From Sambucus nigra (taxonomy: Eukaryota > Streptophyta > Magnoliopsida > Dipsacales > Adoxaceae), in contig OX422207.1 in the NCBI GenBank assembly GCA_949130495.1, positions 367,929,868 through 367,993,867 of the forward strand: a stretch of 64,000 nt of DNA, in the 5' to 3' direction. A program made the position numbers and the translations under genes. The notes below the pieces were generated by a model. That model saw only the letters and a list, made by a program, of their open reading frames with translations, was not told the origin of the DNA and searched no databases. Positions 11,414-22,570 of the stretch are shown piece by piece. Every line of letters starts with the position of its first letter. Positions within the stretch are counted from its first letter, which is position 1.

Positions 11414-12239
11414 TACTATTGGCAGATTCTTGAGAATAACACTATCATTTAATAAACTTTTTATTCGATTCTTTATCGGATTCTAACTTCTCATCTTGAG
11501 ACATTCACCACTTACTGTGTGAGACCTCACAACTTGGTAATGGCCTATAATCTCCAAGGAACTGTTGTCGTTGTAACTGAGGTTGAGAAAATTTTACCAT
11601 GTTCCTTACATAGATCCATGCTAAATAACTTCATAAGAAACCTCAAAGATTAGGAAAAATATGGTTATGTTTTTTCTTGGCTAATCAATAAGTTGAGGGA
11701 TCTGAAAGATCCTCAACTAGCAGGCTGCCATTCTAGCTATCTCAAAGTTATAAAGGATAAAAAATTGAAGAAGGGAAACTAAGATAACTCACACCTTAAC
11801 TTGAGAAGTGTGATTAAAGGGTAACTTCATTAGAGTAAGCTTTGAATGGTGCCAAAAGAGAGCATGGAAAATATTTAAACGAACGATAGAGGTTGAAGTG
11901 AATATTTTTACAATGTCTGAGCAACAATGAAAGGTTGCTTGAGATATATCTACCTCAGTTGGGGAATATTTTTAAATTGCTTCCAGCTTAGGATTTTTGT
12001 TAAGATAAATTTATTACTTTGTTTCTCTTAGAAATAAAAATATTTTTGAATTGTAATTATCCAAAATTCAAATACAAATAAAATATTTGTTCTTCAATCT
12101 CATGTGTACACTTCATTCTTACTTCAACACTTAGTTTGCATATATTACAAACTGATGTGATTTTTTGCATTTCTTTTACTACTAAGTAATAAATTAAAAT
12201 TACATGTTTTTTTCTCAAACATGGTAAAATGTCAACCAT
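11414..12239. other. Convergent 3' region between antisense gene and pol of element D
   Basis: No supported gene is present. The left part is moderately complex and may hold further decayed exons of the plus-strand gene. The right part (11,990-12,240) is AT-rich, 3'UTR-like DNA following the integrase end on the minus strand. Confidence 0.35.
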
Positions 12240-15200
12240 TTATTATTTACTTTGAAAGGCATATTATCTTCATTTGTTAAATCAGACAACAACCCGAGTC
12301 GTGTACTTCTTTGACAACATATGGTCCTTCCAAATTTACTACAAATTTAGCCAAAGGGAGTTTGGTGATATGATTAATTATAGCCTTCAACACCAAATTC
12401 ATTTCCACAAACTTGCTTGGTTTCACGAGGTTCTTATTAGCTTTGAAGAGTTACTTGGTTCTACGAGGTTCTAATAAGCTTTGAAGAGTTGCTTAATGTA
12501 AACTTGAAAGTTCTTCCTCGAACTGTCTCTTTGTTCATCGACTGCTTTAGTTAAACATTCCTACTTGGAGAAAACATGTTGCTTTGCAAGGCATATCTGG
12601 AAGATGGCATTTGTAGCTCCATTGTAAGGATTTCTCCATCTCCATAAACCAAGAAGAAAGGTGTGTAATCTTTTGGCTTCCTCTTAATTATTCATATGTC
12701 CAAAGAACCATAATTTGTTGTCTTCCTCTTAGTGAAAATGAAAAGATTCCTTTATTTGGCTAAAATGTTGACGAAAGTTTTATTTGTAGCTTTTGCTTGA
12801 TCATTGCCTTTTGGATAAGCCACTAATAAAGTGTACTGAATAATTGAATATTTTACAGTCAACAATTTCACTTCTTTGTTGATAAATGAAGTTTCCATTA
12901 TCTGAAAGAATGACCTTAGGAGTGCTAAAACGACAAATGATGTATTCTTTAATTAATTGGGCCAACATTCCCGCTGTTGCCATTTTCAAAGGTACTACTT
13001 CTCGCAACTTTGTAAAGAACTCTGGTGCCATGAGAATCCATGTTTTTCCACTAGATAGAGGTTTAATTGTCCCTATAAGGTCAAATGCCAAAGTATGAAC
13101 AGGATAAGGTGTTTCAAATGAGTGAAAATTAACCGATGGAACATGGATTACATTGCCATGGAGTTGATAAACTTTTCACTTTCGAACAAACTCTCATAAT
13201 TTTTTCACCATTATTGGCTAAATCTGGCCAACTAACCAATAAATTTTTATAATACATGCCTACTTAAAGAAGGAAGAATTGTGCTAGTTCGGTGGGCATC
13301 ATCAAATCATCTCTTATTTCTAGCTGTTTCTTTATTGATCCTCTCCAATCTAAGTCATCGTCCATGGGAAAGAGGTGGAGCACAGAAGATGGACTAGTCC
13401 AATGATGGATCACCACAGTTGTTGACTCACCTTTCTTAGCTATCTTTTATGCAATCGTGGCATATGCATCGACATGTCTATTCATCTTTCTTAGATGTAT
13501 CTCTACTTTGACTTCATAAAATTTAGCGATCAACCTATGTATGATTGTTTTATAAGGATATGCGCTAAGATGCTTCAACGCGTATTCATTATTCACTTTG
13601 TTAACCACTAAGTTAGAATTTCCTTTGAGGCAAAGTGATCGAATGACTCTTTGAAGGGCCTTAAGGAAACCTAAAATCAAAGATTCACACTCTGCTTTGT
13701 TATTTGAACAAAAAAAAATCTATTGTAAAGGAAAAAGAGATACCCCCTTCCCTCTAACTAAAATTACTCCCGCTCTTCCTTTTACCTTAGTAGATAAACT
13801 ATAAACTCCATGGACCATTCCTTTAAGTTTACCTAAAAAATATTGCCTTGTAAATCATCAACAGGTATATATTCATGAGGTGGTTCAAACAAACCTGAAA
13901 GAATGATAGCCAATGAATTTTCAAAGTCTTGACTTTTATTACGCGTGAAACCGCACACTTCAAATCATATTCTGAAAGAATTAGGAACCACCTTATTATT
14001 ATCCTAGACAAGATAGTTTGTTCATGCAAAAAATAATTGGATCATATCTTGTCGCTATATTGATAGTGAAAGATAGCATGTAATGCCTATGTTTTTGAGC
14101 CACAAATACTAATGCCAAATAATGTCGCTCTACTCTTGTATATTTTGTCTTAGGGCCATGAATAATAATACTCAATTAGTATACATATCTCTCTTATCCA
14201 TCAACATTCTTTTCTAATAAAGTACCAATGGTCCTTGTAGTCGAGGTTAGATGAAGTAGCAAAAGTTCTCCTGCCTTAAGTGGAATCATCATTTAAGGGG
14301 AGGTGAGACATATCTGAAGCTTTTAAAATGCTTCCTAGTCTAGTTCCTGCCATCTGAACTTCATGGTATTACGCAATAGTTCCATCAGCGGGTGGGTTAT
14401 CTCAGACAAACCTGTCACAAATCTCCTTAGTTAAGAAATATTTCGTAGGAAACTCTTCAGCTCTTTCTATGTATTTGAAAAAGGCATGTAAATAATGTAT
14501 TTTTGTTTTCTTTGGTCCATCTCTACTCCTTGTCGATCAACCAAAAAACCCCAGAATTTTCCACTAGTTACATCAAAATCACACTTGAGTGGGTTCATCT
14601 TTAGCTTTACTTTATGCATCTACTGAAAATTCTTCTTAAGACAACTAAATGATAATCCTCCTTTTTTGATTCAATGACTAAGTCATCCACATAAAATTAC
14701 ACAACATCATGGAAACAGTTGTGAAAATTAGCCATCATTGTTCTCTGATAAGTTCCCCTATATTTTTAAACTAAAAGGCACTATATTATATATAAAATTT
14801 CCTAAAGGAGTTTTGAAAGTTGTATGCTCTGCATCATCTGGACCCATCTTGATCTGTTATAGTCCACATTGCCATCCATAAAATATTATGTCTCATGACT
14901 AGCCATTGGATCTATTAAACTTTTAATTGAAAGTAGAGGGAAATCATATTTAGGTCTAGATCTATTAAGATCTCTATATTCAGCACCAATGTGATGTGTT
15001 TTACATTTGTTCCCCATTGGCATAAGTCTAGAAAGCCAAATTAGATGTTTAATCATCTTAATAAATGCAGTCGCCAGCAATCATACATCAGCCTTGATTT
15101 TGAGGTCCTTTTGAGGGTTGTACATTCTAGTTGAATTCTTGGTCAGTATTGATAAAGGTAGGACATTCAACTTGAGGAAACTCACCTCTTGATCTAACCT

Positions 15201-16560
15201 AGGCGTCGTAGTGTACTTCCACCCAAAGACATCTTTAAATTCTCAAATGAACTTAATCATCTCTAGATCTCAGGTAACTCTTCCCGTCTTCCATATATTT
15301 TGAAATGAATACTGGACTTGGTTTATTGCTATTCGTAGATAAATCCACCTTCTCTAGCTCTTGAACTTGTGGTTTTGGATGATCCAACATGCATTTAGGA
15401 ATATTATTAAGCTCTTCCACACGTTATTGAATGTATAAATTATCAATGTTAAGACATTGTCCTTGGTTATGAATAAAATATATTCATATTTAGATCAACT
15501 TCTTCAAGTCTTCATTTTCCCGCTCACACCATCAAAGGCGACATATCACCCTTATATCATTGAGCACCACCTTCTTACATTATCGCATAGCATTTGGTGA
15601 TCCTTTACTTTTCTTACGATTCTCCAACTACTCTACCATTGGTGTGTTATCTTTTCTCAATGCACTTTATCATTTCACTTCTTGCTCCATCGGGTCTATC
15701 CTTGGCTTCATTCTATCTGTAAGTTATTATGAAATAAAATGAACTTTAGGAATAACTTGCCTTCTTAGTTCAACTTATAAAGCTTCTTCAGACTCTTCCC
15801 TTTGATGTCTGATAGGTTCCAACCCGTCTTTGATAGAGGGTACTTGCACCCCTTCGATGTGTCTCGTAGGGATACATGTTTTCTCATATAACTTAGTGTA
15901 AAAGGCAATAACCACCAAGTGTGATTCCTCTTTTCCAATTTTTTTTAAGTAGCTTGTATCACAATCTCTGTTCTTTTGACATTGGATTTTGCACATTGAT
16001 AGTCTGTTGAAGGAACCAAACCATGATTATGCACCCAAAATCCTCTAACCAACAGATGGTATAAAGTGCCGACTCAATCACATGGAACTTAATGCGTGAG
16101 GTGAGAATGGTCTTGGTTATTCGACATTCACATAGCCAATGGGATTCGAAGTTTAGTAGTCATAACTTGATATTGAAATTGGTATTGTAACGAACTTTAT
16201 CTATGAGATATTAGATCCATAAAATGATCTAATAGGCATGATATATATCGAAGAACCTGCATTTAATAAAGCTCTAGAAAAATTTGTTCCATTGATGCCT
16301 GGTGTCACATAAAATGTCTATTATGAGGGAAGCTTATTGATCTATCTACATCTCAGAAAGTGATCTTAGATACAAAATTTTTATCAAACTGGCCATAGGT
16401 CCCTTCCACCTTAGCGATTGAATAAAAATCTTTCCTTACGATGTCCAAAATGGCTTGAGTAGTTTTCATCTGCTTTCTGGTGGCATCCCAACCTGATCCA
16501 ATAACCTCGAAAATTTTGGTAATTTCATCAGAACTTGATATTCAAGGCTTCAATTGTAAT
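12240..16560 (-). pseudogene. Ty3/gypsy (Tat-like) pol, element D: protease, RT, RNase H, second RNase H, integrase
   Basis: This is a decayed polyprotein read on the minus strand. The protease site near 16,250-16,272 reads LLNAGSSIYIMP; the family has LLD-T/G-SS, so the catalytic Asp is replaced by Asn. RT is at about 15,080-14,620, with YRDLN, IKMGPDDAEHTTFKTP and an intact Y-V-D-D near 14,690. RNase H-like sequence lies at 13.8-14.5 kb. A second RNase H at 13,680-13,447 contains GNSNLVVNKVNNEYALKH. Integrase is at 13,300-12,250, with VILSDNG near 12,910 and a LEGPYVVKEV C-terminus near 12,300. Many stops and frameshifts make it non-functional. The right edge meets the LTR-like block at 16,556, and the matching gag is probably at 42.2-43.8 kb beyond the inserted element B. 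Dual RNase H supports the Tat/Ogre lineage. Confidence 0.85.
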
Positions 16561-19400
16561 AGCCCATATTTTAATGCATATTCTCTAATTAATTAAATTA
16601 CAAAAATTAATTACGTATGCTTTCTGTGACTAGAGATGACACCATTTATATCATCACATGATCTTAAAGTTGGATTGGACTTTGGATTTAAGACACTGTG
16701 ATGAATGAATTAAATTAATTAATATTCACTCTCGTATCGAGAAATTCTTTAATAATTGTGTTGTTAATTATTTATTGGGAAATTTACAAGTAGGTCCCTT
16801 GGTAATAATTTTTAAACATTCAAGGACAATTTACAATTAGGTCCACTTTTTATGCCACTAGCGTGGGCTTCTACAAGAAGAGAATTAGTGGACCTAAGTG
16901 TTTAAAATTTGTCAAAATTACTTTATTGTTTAAAATTTGTTTGTGAGGGACCTAAGAGTACTTTCCTCTTATTTATTTTGGATGTGTAGAATGTCCATTT
17001 ATAGTTTAAAATAGTGATTTAAAATCCTACTCGATTAGTATAAGGCCCGGGTTTAGTTTTAAGTCATTTAGAACTATTTTTGGGCTCTCTGAGGTAGGGA
17101 GCATTTGGGGCCCAACCTTAATTTCGGGATTAAAGGTTCTAATGATTCATTTTGGGAACACATTTTAACACATAACACAATGAAAAAGCGCTTGAGGGAC
17201 TAGAGAGAAAGCACTAAGAGGAAAGGAAGATTTGGAGGAATTAGGGTTTGATTTCTCAATCAATCCGTCAGGCAAGTTCTATAGAGAATATAATTTTGAT
17301 TGCATATGGTTATATTTATTTCATTGGATTCTAAACCCTAAAAATGTTTTAAATATTTTAAGATTTAATTGATTAATTTCATAGTTAACCTAATCATGTT
17401 AGTAATTAGGTTAAATCGCCCTTGATTTCGATTGATTTCCTGACGTATATGACTTGAAATACTTAGAAAATGATTTGAACATATTTTTCTATTATAAACT
17501 AGTTAAAAACCCTTTGTTTATTTGAATCAATCCATGGAAATTTGAAGAATTTGATAAAACTAGGGTTCTTTGATTTTGAATTGGTTTTTTATGGAATCTT
17601 GGGATTTGATGATGGGATTAGGTTCCAATGGTTGTTTTGATATATTTTTATTAGTTGAATGTCGAATGATGTTTTTGAGTTCATTAATGGAGGTCTGAGA
17701 GATAAAAATAGGGGTTAAAGATAATGAATTTCGTTAATAATGGAAACATTGAGACATCACTGTGTTAACTAGTCCTAGGGTCCCGATCAATTGGTGGTAA
17801 CAGTATGGCCTAGGCGGGGGCATTGTGGTATTAAATGGAATTTTATGTTTTAGGCCTAGGGTTATGGTTTGTAATCTTATAGTTTTTAAGTATTCGTGGA
17901 ATATTAATATATTCTTCTGAATTAAATTGTTGAGAGTTATTTTGGGGGAATTTAAATAATTGATAAAATCTTTGATTTTAAGGAATTGAATGGTGGATTT
18001 GGCATTTGAGGGTATACCCAAGTGTAAAATGGGTTTGTTGATTGGGAATTGATAAGTTATAGTATTGGGATTTTTAACCGGAATTGATTTGGATCTTTGA
18101 GATGTACGAGTGGGGTGAATATCCTTTTGGGTGAGATTAAGTTTGGATTATAACTTCCCTAAGTGATGTTATGTTCCGTGGTTTTATTTAAAATATGTGT
18201 GCAATTATACCTAGATATAATTCCCTGGGATAGTAAACTAGGGCTAATCAAGATTGAATATAGTCATGTATGACATGGTGAGTCTACACCTAGAATTGGG
18301 AACCCAAGAGGTTAGGGTTGATATTTTATGGGATGATTATAGGATTGAGATATGATATACCTTTCCATGATAGCTATGCTCGTATGACCACATAACGTAG
18401 GGTCAGTATCTATATGTGGACTGCCTTAACCTAATTATTAGGTTTATGTATGTGTATGCTTTAGCCCATTAATGAAGGTGGAAATTACTTGTATGTTTTA
18501 TGTGAAATGCATGCCACGTGTGAGTGCTCATAGTGTAGCGTACAAGGAGGGATTACACGAGGGGACATGTGCAATGCGAACCTCACGAGTACTCAGTGAG
18601 TTATAGTCAAATTGTTACCCTTGGGTTGCACATCTAGGTACCTATGACCGAGAGGGTCTTCGAGGAGATTTCTTTCATAAATTATTGTTAATGGTAGGTA
18701 TGAATGATGGGCAAACATAGTGATTTATCCCTTCACTGTCATGCGGCCTTAACTTTGAGATGACCGAAGACTATACCTTGTACTCTCTTGAGATACCCAA
18801 AGGAAATAAGAGTAGGCCTTAATTATGTGTGGGTGCGAGAAATTCTCATCTATTTGCATAAGCCAAAATTTGTACATTCGTACGGGGGCTAGACGTGAGT
18901 AGAGTCTTTCTCCTATAATTTGTTATTATTGTGTGGTGATTCTAGAGATGGTTGTACAAATTTATGTTCTATACTAGAGATGTTTATGACTTATAGTAGA
19001 GATGTCCACCTATGAACTTATTATTCGGATTTGTGTATTATGTATATACTATATATACACACATATATATATATATTGTATTATTGTCATGAGATACTCA
19101 AATGTGTGTAGACTTGACATATAAGCCGGTTTTGGGTATATTAGTTATTTGGTGAGATGTAGTATATGTTTGAGACTATAACACAACTTATGTGTTATAG
19201 TATAAGGGATGAAACTAAAGATGAGAAACAAAAGACTAAAGAATGAAGATGTAAAGTCATAATCACGTGGGTGACATATGGGGTCGAGATTTAAAATCAC
19301 ATGATATTTTAGCTTGCTGGGTTTAGTAAATAGTAACTTAAAATATGTGAAAACAAAAGAGGAGGATGTTTCGTTATAAAGTTGACCGGATTCAATTATA
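16556..19400 (+). mobile_element. Plus-strand LTR-like block (chromovirus style), probable solo LTR
   Basis: The block begins TGTAATAGCCCATATTTTAA, a start typical of Tekay/Del LTRs. It has an AT-rich first part, a leader-like purine stretch GACTAGAGAGAAAGCACTAAG near 17,200, and a GC-richer tail with CACGAGTACTCAGTGAG-like phrases near 18,580. No gag or pol follows. It interrupts the minus-strand pol of element D right after the protease. The right boundary could not be fixed, and no target-site duplication was found, so solo LTR status is inferred. A TATATA-rich run lies at 19,045-19,075. Confidence 0.5.
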
Positions 19401-19545
19401 ATCCTATTATACATAGGCTTGTTGTTTATGTTTTTCTTTTAAAATTATTTTTACAGCTCCCTACTGCAATAGTTCCTATAGATGCGGGATCATTGGAGGA
19501 AGTGAATAAGCACTCAACACTTAAAAAAAAATCACACCAGACCTG
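19401..19545. other. Junction with a displaced copy of an LTR segment
   Basis: The phrase AATAAGCACTCAACACTT followed by an A run occurs at about 19,506 and again at 19,574. The second copy belongs to the LTR of element B. The first copy lies outside the recognisable LTR and is followed by ATCACACCAGACCTGC, so the junction is rearranged. Confidence 0.45.
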
Positions 19546-19693
19546 CAAGATGACTGTCGAGGTTGGAGTGAAGAAATAAGCACTCAACACTTAAAAAAAG
19601 AGCGGGGAGAGAATACTAGGTGGTCTGGTGTGATTTTGATAGAGTGACTGCTTAACTTGAGTGTCTGATATGTGATTTGCTTCACCAATGGTC

Positions 19694-19703
19694 CTATTTA
19701 TAG
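19694..19703 (-). promoter_or_regulatory. TATA box in the 3' LTR of element B
   Basis: The minus strand reads CTATAAATAG. The identical box sits at the corresponding place in the 5' LTR (40,646-40,655), which supports its being the retrotransposon core promoter. Confidence 0.7.
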
Positions 19704-20389
19704 GTGAATACTAAGGCTGGTTTGGGCCTTTTAGGTTCCAATAACAAGAGGGAAAAGTTATATGGACAAGGTCTGCAATGTACATGTTGTCTCTACTAGG
19801 TCTACAGTTGCATGTCCCCTCTAGCAGACGACACCTGGTGTGAACCAAAGTCAAAAAAGAAAATACGCCTCCCAATGGAGAGAATATATCTTATTTGGTA
19901 AATATCTTTCCTAAACGGTATCTTATTGTACAAACTTGAGAGTGGCCTCAAGGATCACCTTCTCTAAAATCATTTTGTAAAAAATTCATTTCTTGTGACA
20001 AGCCTCTTGGCCATTCATTTCAGTTTTGACTAAATGCGAGCTCAACAAGGAATTGAGTTATTACAAGGGTCTCTCTACTAGTATTATCTCAATCTGAAAG
20101 TGTTAAGTGGTTGAGCTTGCACAATAAACCTTGTCTCTCATCCACGAAGTCAAAACTCCCAGGAGATACCAATTGGCTTTTTTGAGCCGTACCTGCTTAA
20201 CTAGGCTACCTATACAAGAAAGTGAATATTAGTACTTTGTTATTTTCTATGTAATAAATATTGGGGAGGAGGCCACTTTAGGTGGACCTCCTCGCCCTGT
20301 GTCACTTCGGTGGTAGTTAATTTTGAGTAGATTGGTTACTCTCGGTAGAACTCCTCGCCCTTCTTATATTTTTGTGGTAAATGAATGGA

Positions 20390-20790
20390 GGCATAGGGGT
20401 TGCTCATGATGATTCCCGCTTGCCTTGGCCGTTTTCTATTTCGTCAACTTATCTAGAGGGGTTGCTCATGGTGAGCCCTCTCAACTTTCCTTTTTATGTG
20501 GCTTGAGTCTTGGCAAGGGTCTGCTCATGACGGGGCCTCCTTATCCTTGTTTATTCTTTCTGACCTTGGTCTTGGGATGAGGGGTTTCTCGTGGTGATCC
20601 CTACTCGTTCAACTTGCCTCCCCTTTTGGACTTAGCATCCTTTGGAAGGGGTTGCTGATAATAAGGCCACATTGTTCTTGTCTTTTTACTCTGACTATAA
20701 TCTTAGGATGAGGGGTTGCCCTTGGAGAGTCCCCTTGTCCAAGTGTCCCATTTGGTTTTGGGGCTCAATCTGGTAATGCCCTCACTCTAA
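20390..20790 (-). repeat. Degenerate ~60-bp subrepeats in the U3 of element B LTR
   Basis: Phrases of the form GAGGGGTTGCTCATGGTGA...CCCT recur near 20,395, 20,455, 20,514, 20,576, 20,645 and 20,706, with steps of about 59-69 bp. The same series appears in the 5' LTR at about 41,340-41,650. On the minus strand this is upstream of the TATA box, so the array sits in U3. Confidence 0.7.
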
Positions 20791-20869
20791 ATTTAATAAA
20801 CCAATTGAGTAGAGGTAACCCTCTCTATGTGGGCCTTCTCTCCTTGGGCTTTCTTCAAATGAATGGACA

Positions 20870-20880
20870 CCCCTTTACAT
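20870..20880 (-). promoter_or_regulatory. Polypurine tract of element B
   Basis: The minus strand reads ATGTAAAGGGG immediately before the LTR start TGTCC. It is the expected plus-strand priming site adjoining the 3' LTR. Confidence 0.6.
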
Positions 20881-21131
20881 TAGGGCCCTCGTATAAAAAT
20901 CTTTGTGTTTGGTAGACCAAAGGTTTTTATATGCAATGATTCAATTTATCTTGGAAAACAAAAAGTTTATTTCAATCTCATCATGGCACTTTTGGCATTA
21001 AGTGGTTCTGTCACATCAGCTCACATTGAGGGTCCCCAGGTGACACATGTTGAAGAGAGAATAGGCATCCCATCATTTGGGAAATGATTTTCTCCCCTTT
21101 TGATTGACAGGAGAATGTATGCCTATTATGG

Positions 21132-21139
21132 TATAAAAA
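21132..21139 (+). promoter_or_regulatory. TATA box for the antisense gene of element B
   Basis: TATAAAAA occurs at 21,132, about 139 bp before the ATG at 21,271. It lies just inside the 3' LTR of B and faces inward on the plus strand. Its position mirrors the TATA box of the antisense gene in element A. Confidence 0.6.
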
Positions 21140-21270
21140 TCTCGTTTAAACCCTCTTCACTTTTTACTTCACCATTTTACTTGAACAAAGTTTTTTAAGG
21201 GGGAGAGAGAAAACCAAAACTCTTTCCCTCCATTACCATCTTCTTCTTATTGGTCTATTCATCCTTAGAA

Positions 21271-22570
21271 ATGGCCTCTTCCACTTTGAACCATGTTCCA
21301 CTGTTGCCATTGCCACTAGCGAGGTGCAAGTGAGTATGGTGCCTATTTTCGTCATAATTTCCACGTTTTTGTCCACCGGATCCACCACCATCACTTCAAC
21401 TATCTTGGATTCCACTTCCACTACTTTGTACGATTCATCTACTGAGGTCACCACCCTAGGGGTTCCCTCGTCCATCACCTACTCCAAATATCATAAGGAT
21501 TACTTGTCCACTCACTGAAATAGGGATTCTAACCTCTATTATCTTGCCCCTACTTTGGGTATGAAGACACTTTCATGTCCTCCCTTATGAATTTTAAGTA
21601 GGAGTTTGTAGTCAACGATCATCCCCGTGTGGGTTTGAGTGAGTCCTCTGACTTTCCTATCATTTTACCTTATATCATTCTTTGGGGGCAAGTGGACAAT
21701 GGTTATTTTTTCATTCCAAAATTGTGGTTAAGGTTGGTGGAGGTTTTCCAGATGAGTGGGGTGTTTGAGTAGACTATATCTTGGCTACCCCCTCGTACAA
21801 AGCTGTTATCGAGGGACTTGGCCTTACCACCACTATCAACAGTTTCAAGTGTTTCACAATTTCCAAACATGGTAATACCTTTACTTTTGTTGTCTTATTG
21901 ATGGGGTGAGTTCACCATTACTAAGGAAGACATTTGCAAGCTACTCTCCCTACCTTACTTAGGAGAACATGTGTTACCTGATGGTTACGAGGATGAGATT
22001 AAGGGAGGGATGGTAGGAAAGCTCCATCCATCCTTAGGTGAGTGCTCTAAATACATTGACATTAACCAAACTAGAACTACCAAACATTTATTTGCCAAAT
22101 GGCAAAGATCTCGGTTTAAAAATTTCGAGCAGCTACCGATGGGAGAGAGTTCGAGCGGGGCATTGAGGAGTCTGAAGGGACCAAATGTTAATTCTACTTC
22201 ACACTTAGAAACATTTTTTATCACCTCACTTACTAGGTTTTTGTTCCCAGGGAGACCAGATGACTCCTCTCCCGAACTTTTTTTAAGATAGCTATGAGAC
22301 TTGCTCAAAGAAGGGTCGTCACCCTTGTAGCTCTAATATTAGGGTCCCTCCACACTTTGTTGTGTCATGCTCATGTTGATGTTGGGAAATCTTATGGATT
22401 CCATGAAGCCAGTAATTTCATCCACACCTTCATCCTCATGTCATTTTTATTTCATAGATTTCATAACTTTTCACCAAAGGCAAGAGCTTCCCACACTAAT
22501 ACTATTTGTGTTGCGAGATGGAATAAGAATGTCCCCAAGGACTCCCTAGGGACTTTATATACAATATAGA
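21271..22570 (+). pseudogene. Antisense gene of element B, N-terminal plant-mobile-domain-like part
   Basis: An ATG at 21,271 (MASST) begins a Ser/Thr-rich start that resembles the N-terminus of the gene at 7,944, followed by frame breaks. From 21,902 to 22,291 a frame of 129 codons is open. It starts W-G-E-F-T-I-T-K-E-D-I-C-K-L-L and continues with EHVLPDGYED and TKHLFAKWQRSRF. The E-F-T-I-T-x-E-D-I-x-x-L-L pattern is that of plant-mobile-domain and related transposon proteins. Another open piece follows (22,294-22,569) with RVVTLVALILGSLHTLL. The frame changes at about 22,290 may be mutations or a short intron. The gene is transcribed against gag-pol of B and probably spans to 28,384. It is a pseudogene; the biochemical role of the family is not established. 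Confidence 0.65.

Larger units (their letters stand above)
19546..20869 (-). mobile_element. 3' LTR of element B (truncated at its 3' end)
   Basis: This segment aligns with 40,515-41,783 along its whole length, for example GTCGAGGT near 19,555, the TATA region near 19,700, and GGGCTTTCTTCAAATGAATGG near 20,850. On the minus strand it starts TGTCCATTCATTTG at 20,869, directly after an AAAGGGG polypurine tract. Compared with the 5' LTR it lacks about 240 bp at the primer-site end, where the sequence breaks at 19,546. It carries a minus-strand TATA box (19,694-19,703) and degenerate U3 subrepeats. Divergence from its partner is visible but moderate, and includes small insertions and deletions. 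Confidence 0.85.

Noticed and set aside
21233..21478. Minus-strand acidic, Val/Glu-rich frame
   Set aside because: It is the shadow of the Ser/Thr-rich start of the plus-strand antisense gene of element B.
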